Assembly: GCA_038501625.1 (NCBI GenBank)
Contig: JAZAYU010000061.1
Coordinates: 2,096,303 to 2,160,302, forward strand
Direction of reading: 5' to 3'
DNA length: 64,000 bases
Origin: Corbicula japonica
Taxonomy: Eukaryota; Mollusca; Bivalvia; Venerida; Cyrenidae
A program made the translations under genes and the position numbers. The notes beneath the pieces are model-generated. The model was not told the origin of the DNA. It saw only the letters and a program-made list of their open reading frames with translations, and made no database searches. Of the stretch, positions 1 to 10,705 are shown piece by piece (position 1 is the first letter of the stretch; each line of letters begins with the position of its first letter).

Positions 1-143
1 ATATTTAAAAAAAATGAAATTGAATTTGTTTTCTTCGTGTTAGATCATACTTTTCGGTTACACAAACTGTGACGTTTAAGCAACACTCGTTTATTACGGC
101 ATTTAATTGTTAACACACTTTATAGTTGGGACGTTTCACTTAG

Positions 144-472
144 CGCCGCCATTTTCTAGTGCTTGGTACCAAAACATTGTACCACGTGATTCCTACCCCT
201 GAATTTTGTGAAGCGGAACTGACCAGGTTTTTTTTGATGTTTAGGCTATTGGACTAAACTTAAAAGAATACACAAATATCATCCCGGAAAAAGGTGAAGT
301 TTTCATAACTGGCGACAATACGGTTAGGATATACCGTACTACTGAAAGAAAAACAAAACAAAACTCAATGACTCAGTAAAGAGAAAAGAAAAGACTTTAT
401 TGAAGTTCACAGGGGTAGGAATCACGTGGTACATGTACAATGTTTTGGTATCAAACACTAGAAAATGGCGGC
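144..472. repeat. Inverted-repeat element with ~58-bp arms
   Basis: The left arm (144-201) and right arm (410-472) are reverse complements apart from a 6-base insertion in the right arm. Both contain GCCGCCATTTTCTAGTG, CAAAACATTGTAC and GTGATTCCTACCCCTG. A third partial copy of the inner part lies at 1053-1095 on the + strand. The layout looks like a small non-autonomous DNA transposon or foldback, but I see no convincing target-site duplication. Confidence 0.6.
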
Positions 473-1692
473 TATTTATTAAAGGAGCCACATTTGAATG
501 AATAGTTTACCTGTGACGTTTTAAGTGACTTAAGCTGTAAAACACTAAGCCACAGCATCTGTAAGGTGCGGCACAAGAATGCTTTCTTTCGTGCACGCTC
601 ATCAGGCTTTTTGTTTTGTAAGCTTTACCGCAACGTTTGCATAACATCATCTGAAACGACACATGAAATCGGTTAGTGCTTGGTTCTAAAAATATTTCAT
701 GAGTGCTTGGTTCAAAATTTATATGTAGCTTGATTTCTCCAAAACGCCTACACAGTCTTGAAAACCAAGCTGAGGGTCAACCATCAGGTATACGCGCAGT
801 TTATTTAAGTAGGTGTGCAAAAATTTCTGCGTATGTTTACGTCGATTTTTTTTTAAAATGGGCAGTTCGGGCTTGGTTCATAAATTTCTGTAGCTATTTT
901 TTCATCGATTCAAATTTTGTGACAGGCATCCCAGGCAAACTATAACACTGTTCGGCATAAGTAAGGTATCAAAATGCGCTGGAAAAAAGGCTATGTTAGA
1001 AAATTTATTGATTGAATATTCGAGACAAACAAATGGAAAATACATACCATGTTACTGGGCGCCCAAAACATTGTACCTCGTGATTCCTACCCCTGGAGAT
1101 GGAGATGGCAAGTTTTACATATATTACAACAATTGGCACAAACTGGTGTTAATACTGGATTTCTACAATGTTGCAGAAATAAAATAAAATTTTCTGCGTT
1201 AAATTGTAGTGAATTAGAAAAAATTAATTTATTAAAAATCTCTGTCAAATAGAATGTTAGTTGGTTTTGCGCACTGGTGTTTGGGGGGGTTTATAACCGC
1301 GTGGTCATTCAGCACACGTGCAGCCAGCAATGAAGGACTAAAATTTCAGTTTTCATAAAACAGAGTCTCAGTTTAATTTATTACGCCAAATTACATTTAT
1401 TCACAGGTGCAAGCTCTGTTCAATATGTCTTTCAAGCGTTTTATTACATAAAAAGAGTGGTACATCAAGACGTGCTTGTTTTCAACGTGTTTCAGAAGGA
1501 AGAAATGTTATAATTGTAAATATTATATATTTATGTAACGATGTTCTTTTATGTTAGTTGGCATTGAAGGTCACCTCTAACAAAGTATACATGTCAAATG
1601 TTAAACTTTGTGTTTCCTTAAACCTTTGCCTTTAAATCTATTGATTTCTCAAATGCAGTTGAAGACTGACGATAAATGAGTAATATTATTCT
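473..1692. other. Non-coding stretch, one repeat fragment
   Basis: AT-rich sequence with no recognisable gene. The frames at 703-945, 993-1187 and 1049-1252 are short, overlap one another and match no family I know. The only recognised piece is the arm fragment at 1053-1095 shared with the inverted repeat at 144-472. Confidence 0.5.
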
Positions 1693-1970
1693 TATAAGTA
1701 TCATGCATGAGTGTGAGGTGAAGATGGAAAAATCTGTCACCGAGGGTTAACTGTTTTGCGGGAACGAGGCTCTGCCGAGTTCCCGCCAAAACAGTTCACC
1801 CGAGGTGACAGATTTTTCCATCTTTACCGATTGTCTCATGCAAGATACTTTTTCTTGCATACCCTTATTATTTATAACATTTCTGTGTAAGAATACAAAC
1901 TTATTTATTTTCATTATGCTGAAATATTGACGTTAACGCAAGCTTTTTTTATAAATGACGTCACTAACTT
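1693..1970 (+). repeat. Dispersed palindromic repeat B, copy 1
   Basis: A strong palindrome at 1721-1824 (AAGATGGAAAAATCTGTCAC and its reverse complement) surrounds a centre containing CGAGGCTCTGCCGAG. It is followed by a shared non-palindromic segment with ATGCTGAAATATTGACGTTAACGC. The whole block recurs inverted at 20125-20412. The copy is cut at its right side by the foldback element that begins at 1971. Confidence 0.8.
1963..1970. repeat. 8-bp target-site duplication, left
   Basis: ACTAACTT lies directly before the left end of the 1971-4399 element and is repeated exactly at 4400-4407. The related empty site, read inverted near 20146-20153, has a single ACTAACTT. Confidence 0.85.
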
Positions 1971-1990
1971 ATGGTGGCTGATTTATGCCA

Positions 1991-2480
1991 TTTCGTTTTT
2001 TCGTTATTTCGCCGCGAAATAACGCCAAGCGAAAAGACTAAATAACGAAAAAACGCCACGCGAAAAGACGAAATAACGAAAGAACGCCACGCGAAATAAC
2101 GAAAAAACGCTATTTTTGCGCGAAATAACGAAAAGTCGCCGTGCGAAAAAACGCCAATTTAACTGCACAAAATAGCGTTCTTTCTAGTTTCGCCTGGCGT
2201 TTTTTCGTTATTTCGCTTGGCGTCTTTTCGTTATTTCGCTCGGCGTCTTTTCGCTCGGCGTTATTTCGTTATTTCGTTATTTCGCCTGGCGTTTTTTCGT
2301 TATTTCGTCTTTTCGCGTGGCGTCTTTTCGTTATTTCGCTTGGCGTTTTTTCGTATTTTCGCTTGGCGTTTTTTCGTTATTTCGTCTTTTCGCGTGGCGT
2401 CTTTTCGCTTGGCGTTTTTTCGTTATTTCGCGTGGCGTTATTTCGCTTGGCGTTTTTTCGTCTTTTCGCCTTCCGGTTGA
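1991..2480. repeat. Minisatellite arm, left
   Basis: Degenerate short-period array: first in the CGAAATAAC...GCC orientation (1991-2155), then in the opposite orientation (2185-2480). Between the two halves lies a CGCCAATTTAACTG spacer that is also present in the right arm. Several reading frames stay open through the array in both directions and give Arg/Phe/Val/Ser-rich nonsense peptides. Confidence 0.85.
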
Positions 2481-2944
2481 CATGCGCAAAGTGCAGCAAC
2501 AGTAAAGCTGGGCATATGGGTACCAACAACCATTCGGGGACGGAAGGAGGGAAGGACAGACAGACGGACAAACGAAGACCATTCCTATACCCCCATCCCG
2601 CTACGCGGCGGGGGATAGAAATGGAAGGGCAGAGGCGGTACCAATGATTTTTCCCAATCACCACCACCAAAAAGTTTTGATTGGTGCGAGTTTTGAGAAA
2701 TAAAAGTCAAAAAAAAAGAAATACAGGTGGGGTGTGATGGATAGGTGCCTGAATTCCCACCCAGTCCCAACAACAAAAACATTTGTTGGTTTGAGTTGAT
2801 TAACAAATAAAATAAACTAGTGCTCCGCGAGTCAGATGTGTCGCCTAACGAAATTTTTGTTGATCTACAGTTATTTGCTATGTACTTGCACAAAATTCAC
2901 ATATAAAATAACCTTTTAATTGTCTGGTTGCAAGAAACATGCAC
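2481..2944. other. Middle segment of the foldback element
   Basis: It holds a purine-rich GGAAGGAGGGAAGGACAGAC tract and a GC-rich CCCGCTACGCGGCGGGG hairpin near 2590-2613. I see no transposase motif. The overlapping minus-strand frames here have no recognisable domain. Confidence 0.5.
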
Positions 2945-3432
2945 AACAAGTTAAGTCCTTGGCAAGAAAGGCACTAAAATCAATCAAGGGAATAATTTAA
3001 AAGAATGACAAGAAATGCTCTATAAAGTCAATCAAAGGGGAATAATTTAACGACATTAATGGGACAAAATATGAGCAATATAGTCGCAAAGCATACCTAG
3101 CACTGCTTTTATGAAACATGCATACGAAGTTTGGAGTCATTTGAACATATTGTGACATTGTAACGCTCCTAACAAGAAATGCTCTATAAAAATCAAAGAA
3201 AATTAATTCAAAAACGGAACAAGGTAGAGTTACGGTTCTTGTGCAGTGCATTTCGAGTCATTGCAAGAAACATGCATACCAAGTTTGGAGTCATTTGAAC
3301 CTATGATGACAGTAACGCTCCGCACAAGAAATGCTCTGTAAAATAAATCAAAGGACAATAATTAAAAAACGAAAGAAAGTAGAGTTACGGTTCTTGTGCA
3401 ATGCACTTTGAGTCATTGCCAGAAACATGCAT
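2945..3432. repeat. ~155-bp tandem repeat, about three copies
   Basis: The anchor CAAGAAATGCTCT recurs at about 3009, 3171 and 3326. AACATGCATACNAAGTTTGGA and GTAGAGTTACGGTTCTTGTG also recur. The copies are diverged by substitutions and small indels. The array sits between the two arms of the foldback element. Confidence 0.75.
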
Positions 3433-4378
3433 TCCGAGCGAAGAGACGCCAAGCGAAATAACGAAAAGACGCCAAGCGAAATAACGCCACGCGAAATAAC
3501 GAAAAAACGCCGAGCGAAAAGACGCCAAGCGAAATAACGAATAGATGCCACGCGAAATAACGAAAAGACGCCACGCGAAAAGACGAAATAACGAAAAAAC
3601 GCCACTCGAAAATACGAAATAACGAATTAACGCCAAGCGAAATAACGAAAAGACGCCACGCGAACAGACGAAATAACGAAAAGACGCCACGCGAAAAGAC
3701 GAAATAACGAAAAAACGCCACGCGAAAATACGAAATAACGAAAAAACGCCACGCGAAAATACGAAATTACGAAAAAACGCCAAGCGAAATAACGAAAAGA
3801 CGCCACGCGAAAAGACGAAATAACGAAAAAACGCCACGCGAAAATACGAAATAACGAAAAAACGCCAAGCGAAATAACGAAAAGACGCCACGCGAAAAGA
3901 CGAAATAACGAAAAAACGCCACGCGAAAAGACGAAATAACGAAAAAACGCCAAGCGAAATAACGAAAAGACGCCACGCGAAAAGACGAAATAACGAAAAA
4001 ACGCCACGCGAAAATACGAAATAACGAAAAAACGCCACGCGAAACAACGAAAAAACGCCAAGCGAAATAACGAAATAACGCCGAGCGAAAAGACGCCAAG
4101 CGAAATAACGAAAAGACGCCAAGCGAAATAACGAAAAAACGCCAGGCGAAGCTAGAAAGAACGCTATTTTGTACAGTTAAATTGGCGTTTTATTGCACGG
4201 CGACTTTTCGTTATTTCGCGCAAAAATAGCGTTTTTTCGTTATTTCGCGTGGCGTTCTTTCGTTATTTCGTCTTTTCGCGTGGCGTTTTTTCGTTATTTC
4301 GTCTTTTCGCGTGGCGTTTTTTCGTTATTTCGTCTTTTCGCTTGGCGTTATTTCGCGGCGAAATAACGAAAAAACGAA
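3433..4378. repeat. Minisatellite arm, right (expanded)
   Basis: Same modules as the left arm but about twice as long: 3433-4155 in one orientation and 4180-4378 in the other. The outer part holds about one extra ~31-base unit compared with the left arm. This shows that the arrays expanded independently while the outermost TIR stayed identical. Confidence 0.85.
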
Positions 4379-4399
4379 ATGGCATAAATCAGCCACCAT

Positions 4400-4407
4400 A
4401 CTAACTT
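4400..4407. repeat. 8-bp target-site duplication, right
   Basis: ACTAACTT directly follows the right end of the foldback element and matches 1963-1970. Confidence 0.85.
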
Positions 4408-4667
4408 AAATATTAACTTTTTCTTAAGTTTCATGAAGATCGGTCAACAACTGTTTAAGTTATTGAGCGGACATCGCTGTGGACGCCGTCAAGAGGTTGG
4501 ACGCCCGCTCGCCTGGCCGCCATGGTTGTTCACATAATACGACCTATTTTCGACGGGCGTGTAAAAAGTGATTTTAAAGAAAATTGTTCAGATAATATTA
4601 TGTAAGGCTGTAAAACCAAATGATCATTTTATAGAAAAGGTTCAATGAAACTTACTACTAGGGAGAA

Positions 4668-4832
4668 ATATGAATGGACGGACGGACGGACGTTCAGGTG
4701 GATAAAAGGACGAATGAACGGAGAGAGGGAGGAAGGGATGAGAGAAAGAACCGACCGACGGACGATCGGTTGATGGAAAACGGACGACGAACGAACGGAC
4801 GAACGAATGAACCGGCGAATAAACCAATAAAT
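4668..4832. repeat. Degenerate GGAC/GAAC low-complexity tract
   Basis: Purine-rich tetranucleotide-like sequence (GGACGGACG, GAACGAACGG) that decays into GAATGAACC and AATAAACC. The open frames on both strands here follow from the low complexity. Confidence 0.7.
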
Positions 4833-4849
4833 GGGCAAGTGGAGTTCTG

Positions 4850-5879
4850 TGCTAAAACTGCAATATAGAATGTACATAGGCTGTACATATCAAAAAGTGT
4901 TTTAACCTTGTTAAAGTTTTGTAAAGCTTTATTATTGTTAAACATATCTTTTAGCATTTTCATAAACAGTTAGCAATGTATGCATTAACCTTACATAAAA
5001 AGGATACTAACACAGTTGCGATAAACCTTAAGGTTTCTCGTTCAACTTCGAAGTCCCCTGCTCATGTAACGTTAATTTACATTCTAATAAGGAGAATGCA
5101 GTGATAAAATTCTAAATTGTCCATAATACAGTGAGTAAACAGGTGCCTAAGTAGTCATTATCATTGAGCCTACCTGTGCGCAATGCAGAGAGTCAGCCTG
5201 TGCATCAAAAGCTGGTGAGCAGAGAGGCCGCCGGTGCCCCAATTAAACCGAAAGTAAAGAGTTTTGGAGAAATCTATTAATATTTCTACCTATTTGTAAG
5301 TATTTTTTGGATGAATATTGAAGAAATGAATATAATATATCGCTTGATACGTTAGATATCAAAGCAAACACTCGTTATAGACTGCGGAAAAGCTGGATCT
5401 GTGCTCTACGTCTGTGTATCGTCAACTAGTTTCATCGAGATTTCGGCCACAATCGCCGATATTTAAAAAGTAAACACTACAATGCATAGTTTAGACATTC
5501 TAATGTTCCGTGCACAACCTTTTTGTACAATATACCTAATATCTGTAACATTTGCGTCTGGAATCTCTGACATATGCTCTCCACCCATTGTTATTAGCAA
5601 ACAATAGCCGTTGCCGAAGCAAAGAAACAGCCGATATACCGAATTTCGCAAAGAAACAGCCGATATGGATAGGCACCGTGTTATTGCTAATATTCTATGA
5701 CACTATGTAAATTACATGTACGTCCAAATTTTGGCTAACCGTACCTTTACTATGCCATTTTTGAATAATAGAATTTCTAAATTACAAAAGTAAATATTCA
5801 AAATTTCATGACATCAGTAGTATTGTATTGAGTAAAAACAACCTTCTCCAACGTTTAATATCATTTTCTTTACACATTT
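4850..5879. other. Non-coding stretch with a 19-bp direct repeat
   Basis: No gene recognised. GCAAAGAAACAGCCGATAT occurs twice, at 5619-5637 and 5648-5666, a local 29-base-offset duplication. The minus frame 5463-5651 covers this repeat and has no recognisable domain. Confidence 0.5.
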
Positions 5880-6008
5880 GTAAATGTACGCATGTATTAT
5901 GTAATATTTAATTGGTAATGTACTTTTGTATTTATTTGTATACTGTTCGCCATGTAATTATTTGTCATATGCCATCATGGGCTTTACAGCCTATTTGGAT
6001 TCAATAAA

Positions 6009-6071
<63 letters not shown>
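5880..6071 (+). repeat. Probable non-LTR retrotransposon 3' tail with (TCTA)n
   Basis: CATCATGGGCTTTACAGCC and TTCAATAAAATC run directly into about 15 copies of TCTA (6009-6071). A poly-A-like AATAAA followed by a simple-repeat tail is the usual 3' end of many LINEs and SINEs. No coding sequence for such an element is recognised upstream, so this is probably a 5'-truncated copy. The family is not assigned. Confidence 0.5.
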
Positions 6072-7601
6072 CACGATGAATCGGTATATACTAATATACA
6101 GGTCTTTTGACATAAATTTCAGTGTACCAGACAACCTGTTCTATATTTTTATATATAAAAATAAATAGGGCGTGGATTATAAGTGTGCGAAATTATTTTT
6201 CAGACATTTTTACTCTAACGTGCATTGGTATCGCTGGGAAATGCTTAAGGCCTGCTTGATTGCCCAGTATGTGACCATCTTATCTCGGCTGCAGAACATG
6301 TTCTCAGAAAGTGGTACAAAGGTTAATTTTGATGAATAGCATACAATGTCATGATATTTACATTAGCAATCACCTTTCATGGGAAAACATGCATTTCACT
6401 TTTGTCTGGTGTTGAAGTGTACAAGATTGCTAGTCGTCAGCACAATGGTCTACGAGGAATTGCTCACATGGTGCAAAGCGGTTATGCTTTTATCTATCAT
6501 AGCTCTAAATTACGTACTATGTTGATTATATTTGATTCAATTTAGCAAAGAGGTCGCATTCGCTTGAAAAGCTTTCAAATCCAATTTCAATGACTACACA
6601 TTGTATCATTATCAGTTTTCTCACGGGAAATGACCCCATGAGCCCCTCATGCATTAATTTCAGAAACGGCCAGGCACCCGTTACGAAACCCCGTATGTGC
6701 TGAAGGTCTAAACACACAAGATGAAACTGATATGAAACTGCATGTTGCAGTTTCAATTTTAGTTGACTTTCAAAGTTATTGCATCATTCTTTGGTTCAGG
6801 GTTACCAAATTTTATGTGTTTACTATTTGTATTTAAAAAAAATCAGAGTAAATATGTATTTCATACATGAGTACAATGTAATAAACAGTTGTTTCTGTAT
6901 TTAAAATAATTTTAAATAACATTTATATGGTTAATTTTCAGTTTTATAATTAAACGTTACCTTCTACGTGTACAGTTATAGATACATTTTAATTGACGTT
7001 GGAAATCCTTAATACAGTTATTTTTTCCTTTTGTTTGCGCAAAACACCGAACTATTTCAGTATTTTTTTTTTGTTATTTAAACTGTAGGACAGTATTATC
7101 CAAGTAATGTCTGTAAATATAAAAATTATACATTTGTTTTACAATTACAGTAATTATTCATATTATCTGAACCTTAAAAGTATTTCGTACTTCCTGTCTC
7201 TGTTAAAATCCCATCCTTAAGCGTTTTTTTGTTATAGAATATTTTCAGAGAAATGTTGAAAAAAGTATTTTCCAGCTATTAAGTTCCTTAGTTATATACT
7301 ACACAATAAATATGGTCATGCAAGGAATCATATTTAAGATAATTCTAAATTAAACAATCGAAATTCTTTTGGGTACTAATTATTAATAATAACAATCAAT
7401 ATATAAAAAATTATTTTCTTATTATTACTTAATTTCTGGATATAAGATCTTTTACTTAAAATTTTTACCATAATTGTTTAAGTAAATAACATAATAATTA
7501 CATATTTTTTTTATTTAATTGTTGATATTTTACAGAGATGGCCAATATATACGTTTATGGCTTTTATGCTTTCCAGTCAGTGAAAATTGAGCCTGCCAGT
7601 A
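6072..7601. other. Non-coding AT-rich stretch
   Basis: I see no gene, RNA or recognised repeat. The frames at 6351-6545 (+) and 6526-6756 (-) are short and without recognisable motifs. 6780-7540 is very AT-rich. Confidence 0.5.
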
Positions 7602-8828
7602 CGAGGCATGATCCAAAATAACGTAGACTTTTGTTATTGCATCCTAATTTTAAACACGTTCGCAATAAATTATATACCACATTCAATCAGAACACAAACG
7701 TAACAAACTGAGCTAAAATAATCATATATTTAATCCATTTCAAAAGCGCGGCATCTATTTGAATAACCATGGTAACACGCAGGCGGCGCACGTCATTGCC
7801 ATTGTTCTTTATAAAGCAAATACCTGTCAATATAAACAAAACTACTAGTGGGAAAAGAGCCAAACTTGGCAACCTCAAAGCGCGGTATACGAATGATGTT
7901 ATGCCAAAATTTTACGTCAATCGGACTTTGCGTTTTAAAAACAGTCGATATTTGAGAGAGCTATCATCAACTTGAAAACGTCAGAAATGTCGTCGTCAGA
8001 TCGCCCGGAAATATGCGCTATTATAAAATTCCGTAATGATTTTTGAAAATCACCTTCTGAAAAGCTAAAATAATTTAGCAGACGCAAACGAAAACTTCCG
8101 TAAGCCGAGCTGTAGTTTTTAAGTGGTACCAGTGTGTTTTTTTACGATCAGGAGAGCCATTACATAGGCCTGTGGTAAGGAAAAAAAGACAAAAAATCGG
8201 CGTTACGGCAGCGACGTCAATCCGGGAGGCAATTGAAGCGGACAAAAGTTCAACTATTGTGGCGCTTTTCGAGCTATTCTAGGCTGGATTAAGTAGCATG
8301 CACCGGATATTGCCGAACAAATTACATTTTAAAGGCATGTTAATAATAGATTAACAAATTTGTTTTTCAAAAAATGTTTTTGTTTGGTATTTGAATCATT
8401 AAGAAGTCATAAATTATCAAAAAAGAATAAATAAGTTATTTATTTTAATTACACTTGAGTAAACAGCTACAGAGACTGTGTCCGCAATCCAAATGCTATG
8501 TCCTGCTATGTTCAATCAATGGGTTCCCCGGCATCGCATTCTCGTGACGGGGTCTATTTTTCAAAAAAACTTTGATCATACGCCGATTCGCTAACGCTGC
8601 GCCCGTGAATTAACGTCGTTGGCGTTGAGAGATCTAATTTGACGTGCGCCGGATACCGCTAAGGGTATGAGTTTAATTGTTCATAATTTTTACACGATGT
8701 TGTATTTTGCTGATATTTTGTAAAACTATGCTGGACATATTCCGATTAAAGCTTGTGTAATTTTATTTGTGGTATTTTGAATAATATAAATTCTAAAAAA
8801 AAACTAAGTTATTTTGGATCATCCCTCG
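7602..8828 (+). mobile_element. Mariner-like element, internally decayed
   Basis: The ends are inverted repeats CGAGGCATGATCCAAAATAAC (left) and CGAGGGATGATCCAAAATAAC (right, as reverse complement), each directly flanked by TA (7600-7601 and 8829-8830). This is the Tc1/mariner signature. A frameshifted transposase N-terminal remnant lies at 7987-8282. The rest of the ~1.2-kb interior shows no catalytic domain, so the element cannot move by itself. The tandem duplication that starts at 8476 includes its right end. Confidence 0.8.
7987..8282 (+). pseudogene. Mariner transposase N-terminal fragment (broken)
   Basis: A start ATG at 7987 opens MSSSDRPEICAIIKF, which then meets a stop at 8044. In another frame, 8079-8279 reads through SVSRAVVFKWYQ and then EPLHRPVVRKKRQKIGV and TSIREAIEADKSSTIVALFE, and ends at TAG 8280-8282. 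These pieces resemble, in order, the helix-turn-helix region of mariner transposases (an IKF start, a SRxxVFKW recognition helix, the GxP linker, then VREAIxxD). The frame change and stops show it is dead. The DDD catalytic part is missing. The assignment is from family knowledge, with no search run. Confidence 0.65.
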
Positions 8829-9095
8829 TACATGTAAGTAGCTGAATTCTACACTTAATTTATATTAAATTATAAATTATGCTGAAATTATAACGAAGTA
8901 AACTCGAAAAAGTCAAAAGGTCATTGTTAAAACCCTGTGAAGTATTTTATGACATTTAGAGCACACTGCTGCTTCCCATGTACAACTACAACTGAAACGG
9001 ATAGCTTTTTTTCTTAACATCTTAAAATCCATAGAAAAATGATATCACAGGAAATAGAAATGTGAAACGGAACGATCAGTGGTAAACCATTTTGC
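8476..9095 (+). repeat. 620-bp tandem duplication, copy 1
   Basis: Begins CTGTGTCCGCAATCC and ends GGTAAACCATTTTGC. It is repeated head-to-tail at 9096-9715 with about eight single-base differences or one-base indels that I can count, near 99% identity. It spans the last ~350 bases of the mariner element and ~265 bases beyond it. Confidence 0.95.
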
Positions 9096-9715
9096 CTGTG
9101 TCCGCAATCCAAATGCTATGTCCTGCTATGTTCAATCAATGGGTTCCCCGGCATCGCATTCTCGTGACGGGGTCTATTTTTCAAAAAAACTTTGATCATA
9201 CGCCGATTCGCTAACGCTGCGCCCGTGAATTAACGTCGTTGGCGTTGAGAGATCTAATTTGACGTGCGCCGGATACCGCTAAGCGTATGAGTTTAATTGT
9301 TCATAATTTTTACACGATGTTGTATTTTGCTGATATTTTGTAAAACTATGCCGGACATATTCCGATTAAAGCTTGTGTAATTTTATTTGTGGTATTTTGA
9401 ATAATATAAATTCTAAAAAAAAAACTATGTTATTTTGGATCATCCCTCGTACATGTAAGTAGCTGAATTCTATACTTAATTTATATTAAATTATAAATTA
9501 TGCTGAAATTATAACGAAGTAAACTCGAAAAAGTCAAACGGTCATTGTTAAAACCCTGTGAAGTATTTTATGACATTTAGAGCACACTGCTGCTTCCCAT
9601 GTACAACTACAACTGAAACGGATAGCTTTTTTCTTAACATCTTAAAATCCATAGAAAAATGATATCACAGGAAATAGAAATGTGAAACGGAACGATCAGT
9701 GGTAAACCATTTTGC
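9096..9715 (+). repeat. 620-bp tandem duplication, copy 2
   Basis: Second copy of 8476-9095. It carries an orphan mariner right end (TGATCCAAAATAAC as reverse complement, ending at 9449 with a TA after it) that has no left partner. Differences include AAGCG for AAGGG, GCCGG for GCTGG and changed A/T run lengths. Confidence 0.95.
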
Positions 9716-9900
9716 GCCTGGGGGTTTTAAATCAGGTTCTAGGGTTGACCAACCTCATATCTGCCCCGTTAGGAACGCATATGAACAAACACGTACGAAT
9801 TGTCAGGATGTTAACACTCATTCCACTCACTACCGACAATGTTGCCTTCAGAAGCACACAAACACACATAAGTAGCTAAGATCACTGTCAAGGTATTCGA
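9686..9900 (+). repeat. Dispersed repeat C, copy 1
   Basis: GGAACGATCAGTGGTAAACC, then GGTTTTAAATCAGGTTCTAGGG and ACCAACCTCATATCTGCCCC. Related sequence is found at 13634-13930, 16278-16430 and 48832-49015. The class is unknown. The first part is also present at the end of duplication copy 1 (9066-9095). Confidence 0.65.
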
Positions 9901-10705
9901 TAATCTAACTAAGCTTATAACACATGGAGTTAAATTAGCAAGATGAAATAAAAAAAACTGATCGAGCTGCTGCATTTTTATTCAAGATTTGTAAAAAACT
10001 ATCATAAAACGCCAAAGAAACGAGCGATAAACTATAAACAGGTTAAGTACTAAGTATGCAGAGCAACCTTTCCTTTTTAATTTGATGATGCTTTTGTTAA
10101 TAAAATGGGGAAATCGATATTGCGTTATATTTTATTCAATTTCTCAATCAAATTAAAATGTCAGCAATAGCTGGTCATAGACATAACAGGCAATATTGAA
10201 CAAAGACGACAAGGGTAAAGATTCCGCCTTCGAACAGTCAGTGGTAACAGAAAGAATGCCACTGGAGAGAGCCGTTAACTAATGATTAAATTCGACAGCA
10301 ATTTGACAAAAACAAACTTAAATACTTCAAAATATATATTTCCTTAAACTTAACCATGTAAAAGGCTATATGCAAAAACAACTTGTCAAATTTTATATAA
10401 TTGGCTGACAACATTGTGTTGGGCGGGGATAATATGTCAGTTACACAGGTGCATTGGTAAAGGTTAAAACGCCACTTGAAGGCGACATCTACGTCATATG
10501 AACTTTTACATGGCACTGTTGCAAGAATTCTAGAAGAAAAAAGAGAGTTCAAAAGTGGTGATAATAAGGTGCAATTAGCAAAAGTTATAACTTGCAAATT
10601 TCAAGCTCACACAAACAGCAGTTTTGCTTACTACACATTGCATTTTGCGTTAGTCATAGCATTATGTCCTGGCTGTTTTAGTTAATAACTGTGTACTGTG
10701 AAAAC
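9901..10705. other. Non-coding stretch
   Basis: No gene recognised. A short piece near 10228-10262 (CGAACAGTCAGTGGTAACAG) resembles repeat C. Frames at 10286-10597 (-) and 10476-10685 (+) overlap and have no known motif. Confidence 0.45.

Larger units (their letters stand above)
1971..4399. mobile_element. 2.4-kb foldback DNA transposon with minisatellite arms
   Basis: The ends are perfect inverted repeats starting ATGGTGGCTGATTTATGCC and running on for well over 60 bases. Imperfect pairing continues into arms of roughly 500 and 970 bases. Both arms are built from short modules (GCGAAATAAC, GAAAAGAC, GAAAAAACGCC), and each arm switches orientation part-way (about 2155-2185 and 4155-4180), so each is itself a palindrome. 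An exact 8-bp duplication (ACTAACTT) flanks the element. Between the arms lie a middle segment (about 2481-2944) and a ~155-bp tandem array (2945-3432). No transposase is visible, so it is non-autonomous. The 8-bp duplication suits hAT-like or other 8-bp-duplicating superfamilies; the superfamily is not settled. Confidence 0.85.

Noticed and set aside
2141..4122. Long overlapping frames on both strands (up to 245 codons) rich in FRYFAWRFFVISRGVFSLF-type peptides
   Set aside because: They translate the degenerate minisatellite arms of the foldback element. Several frames on both strands are open at once and the peptides have no domain.
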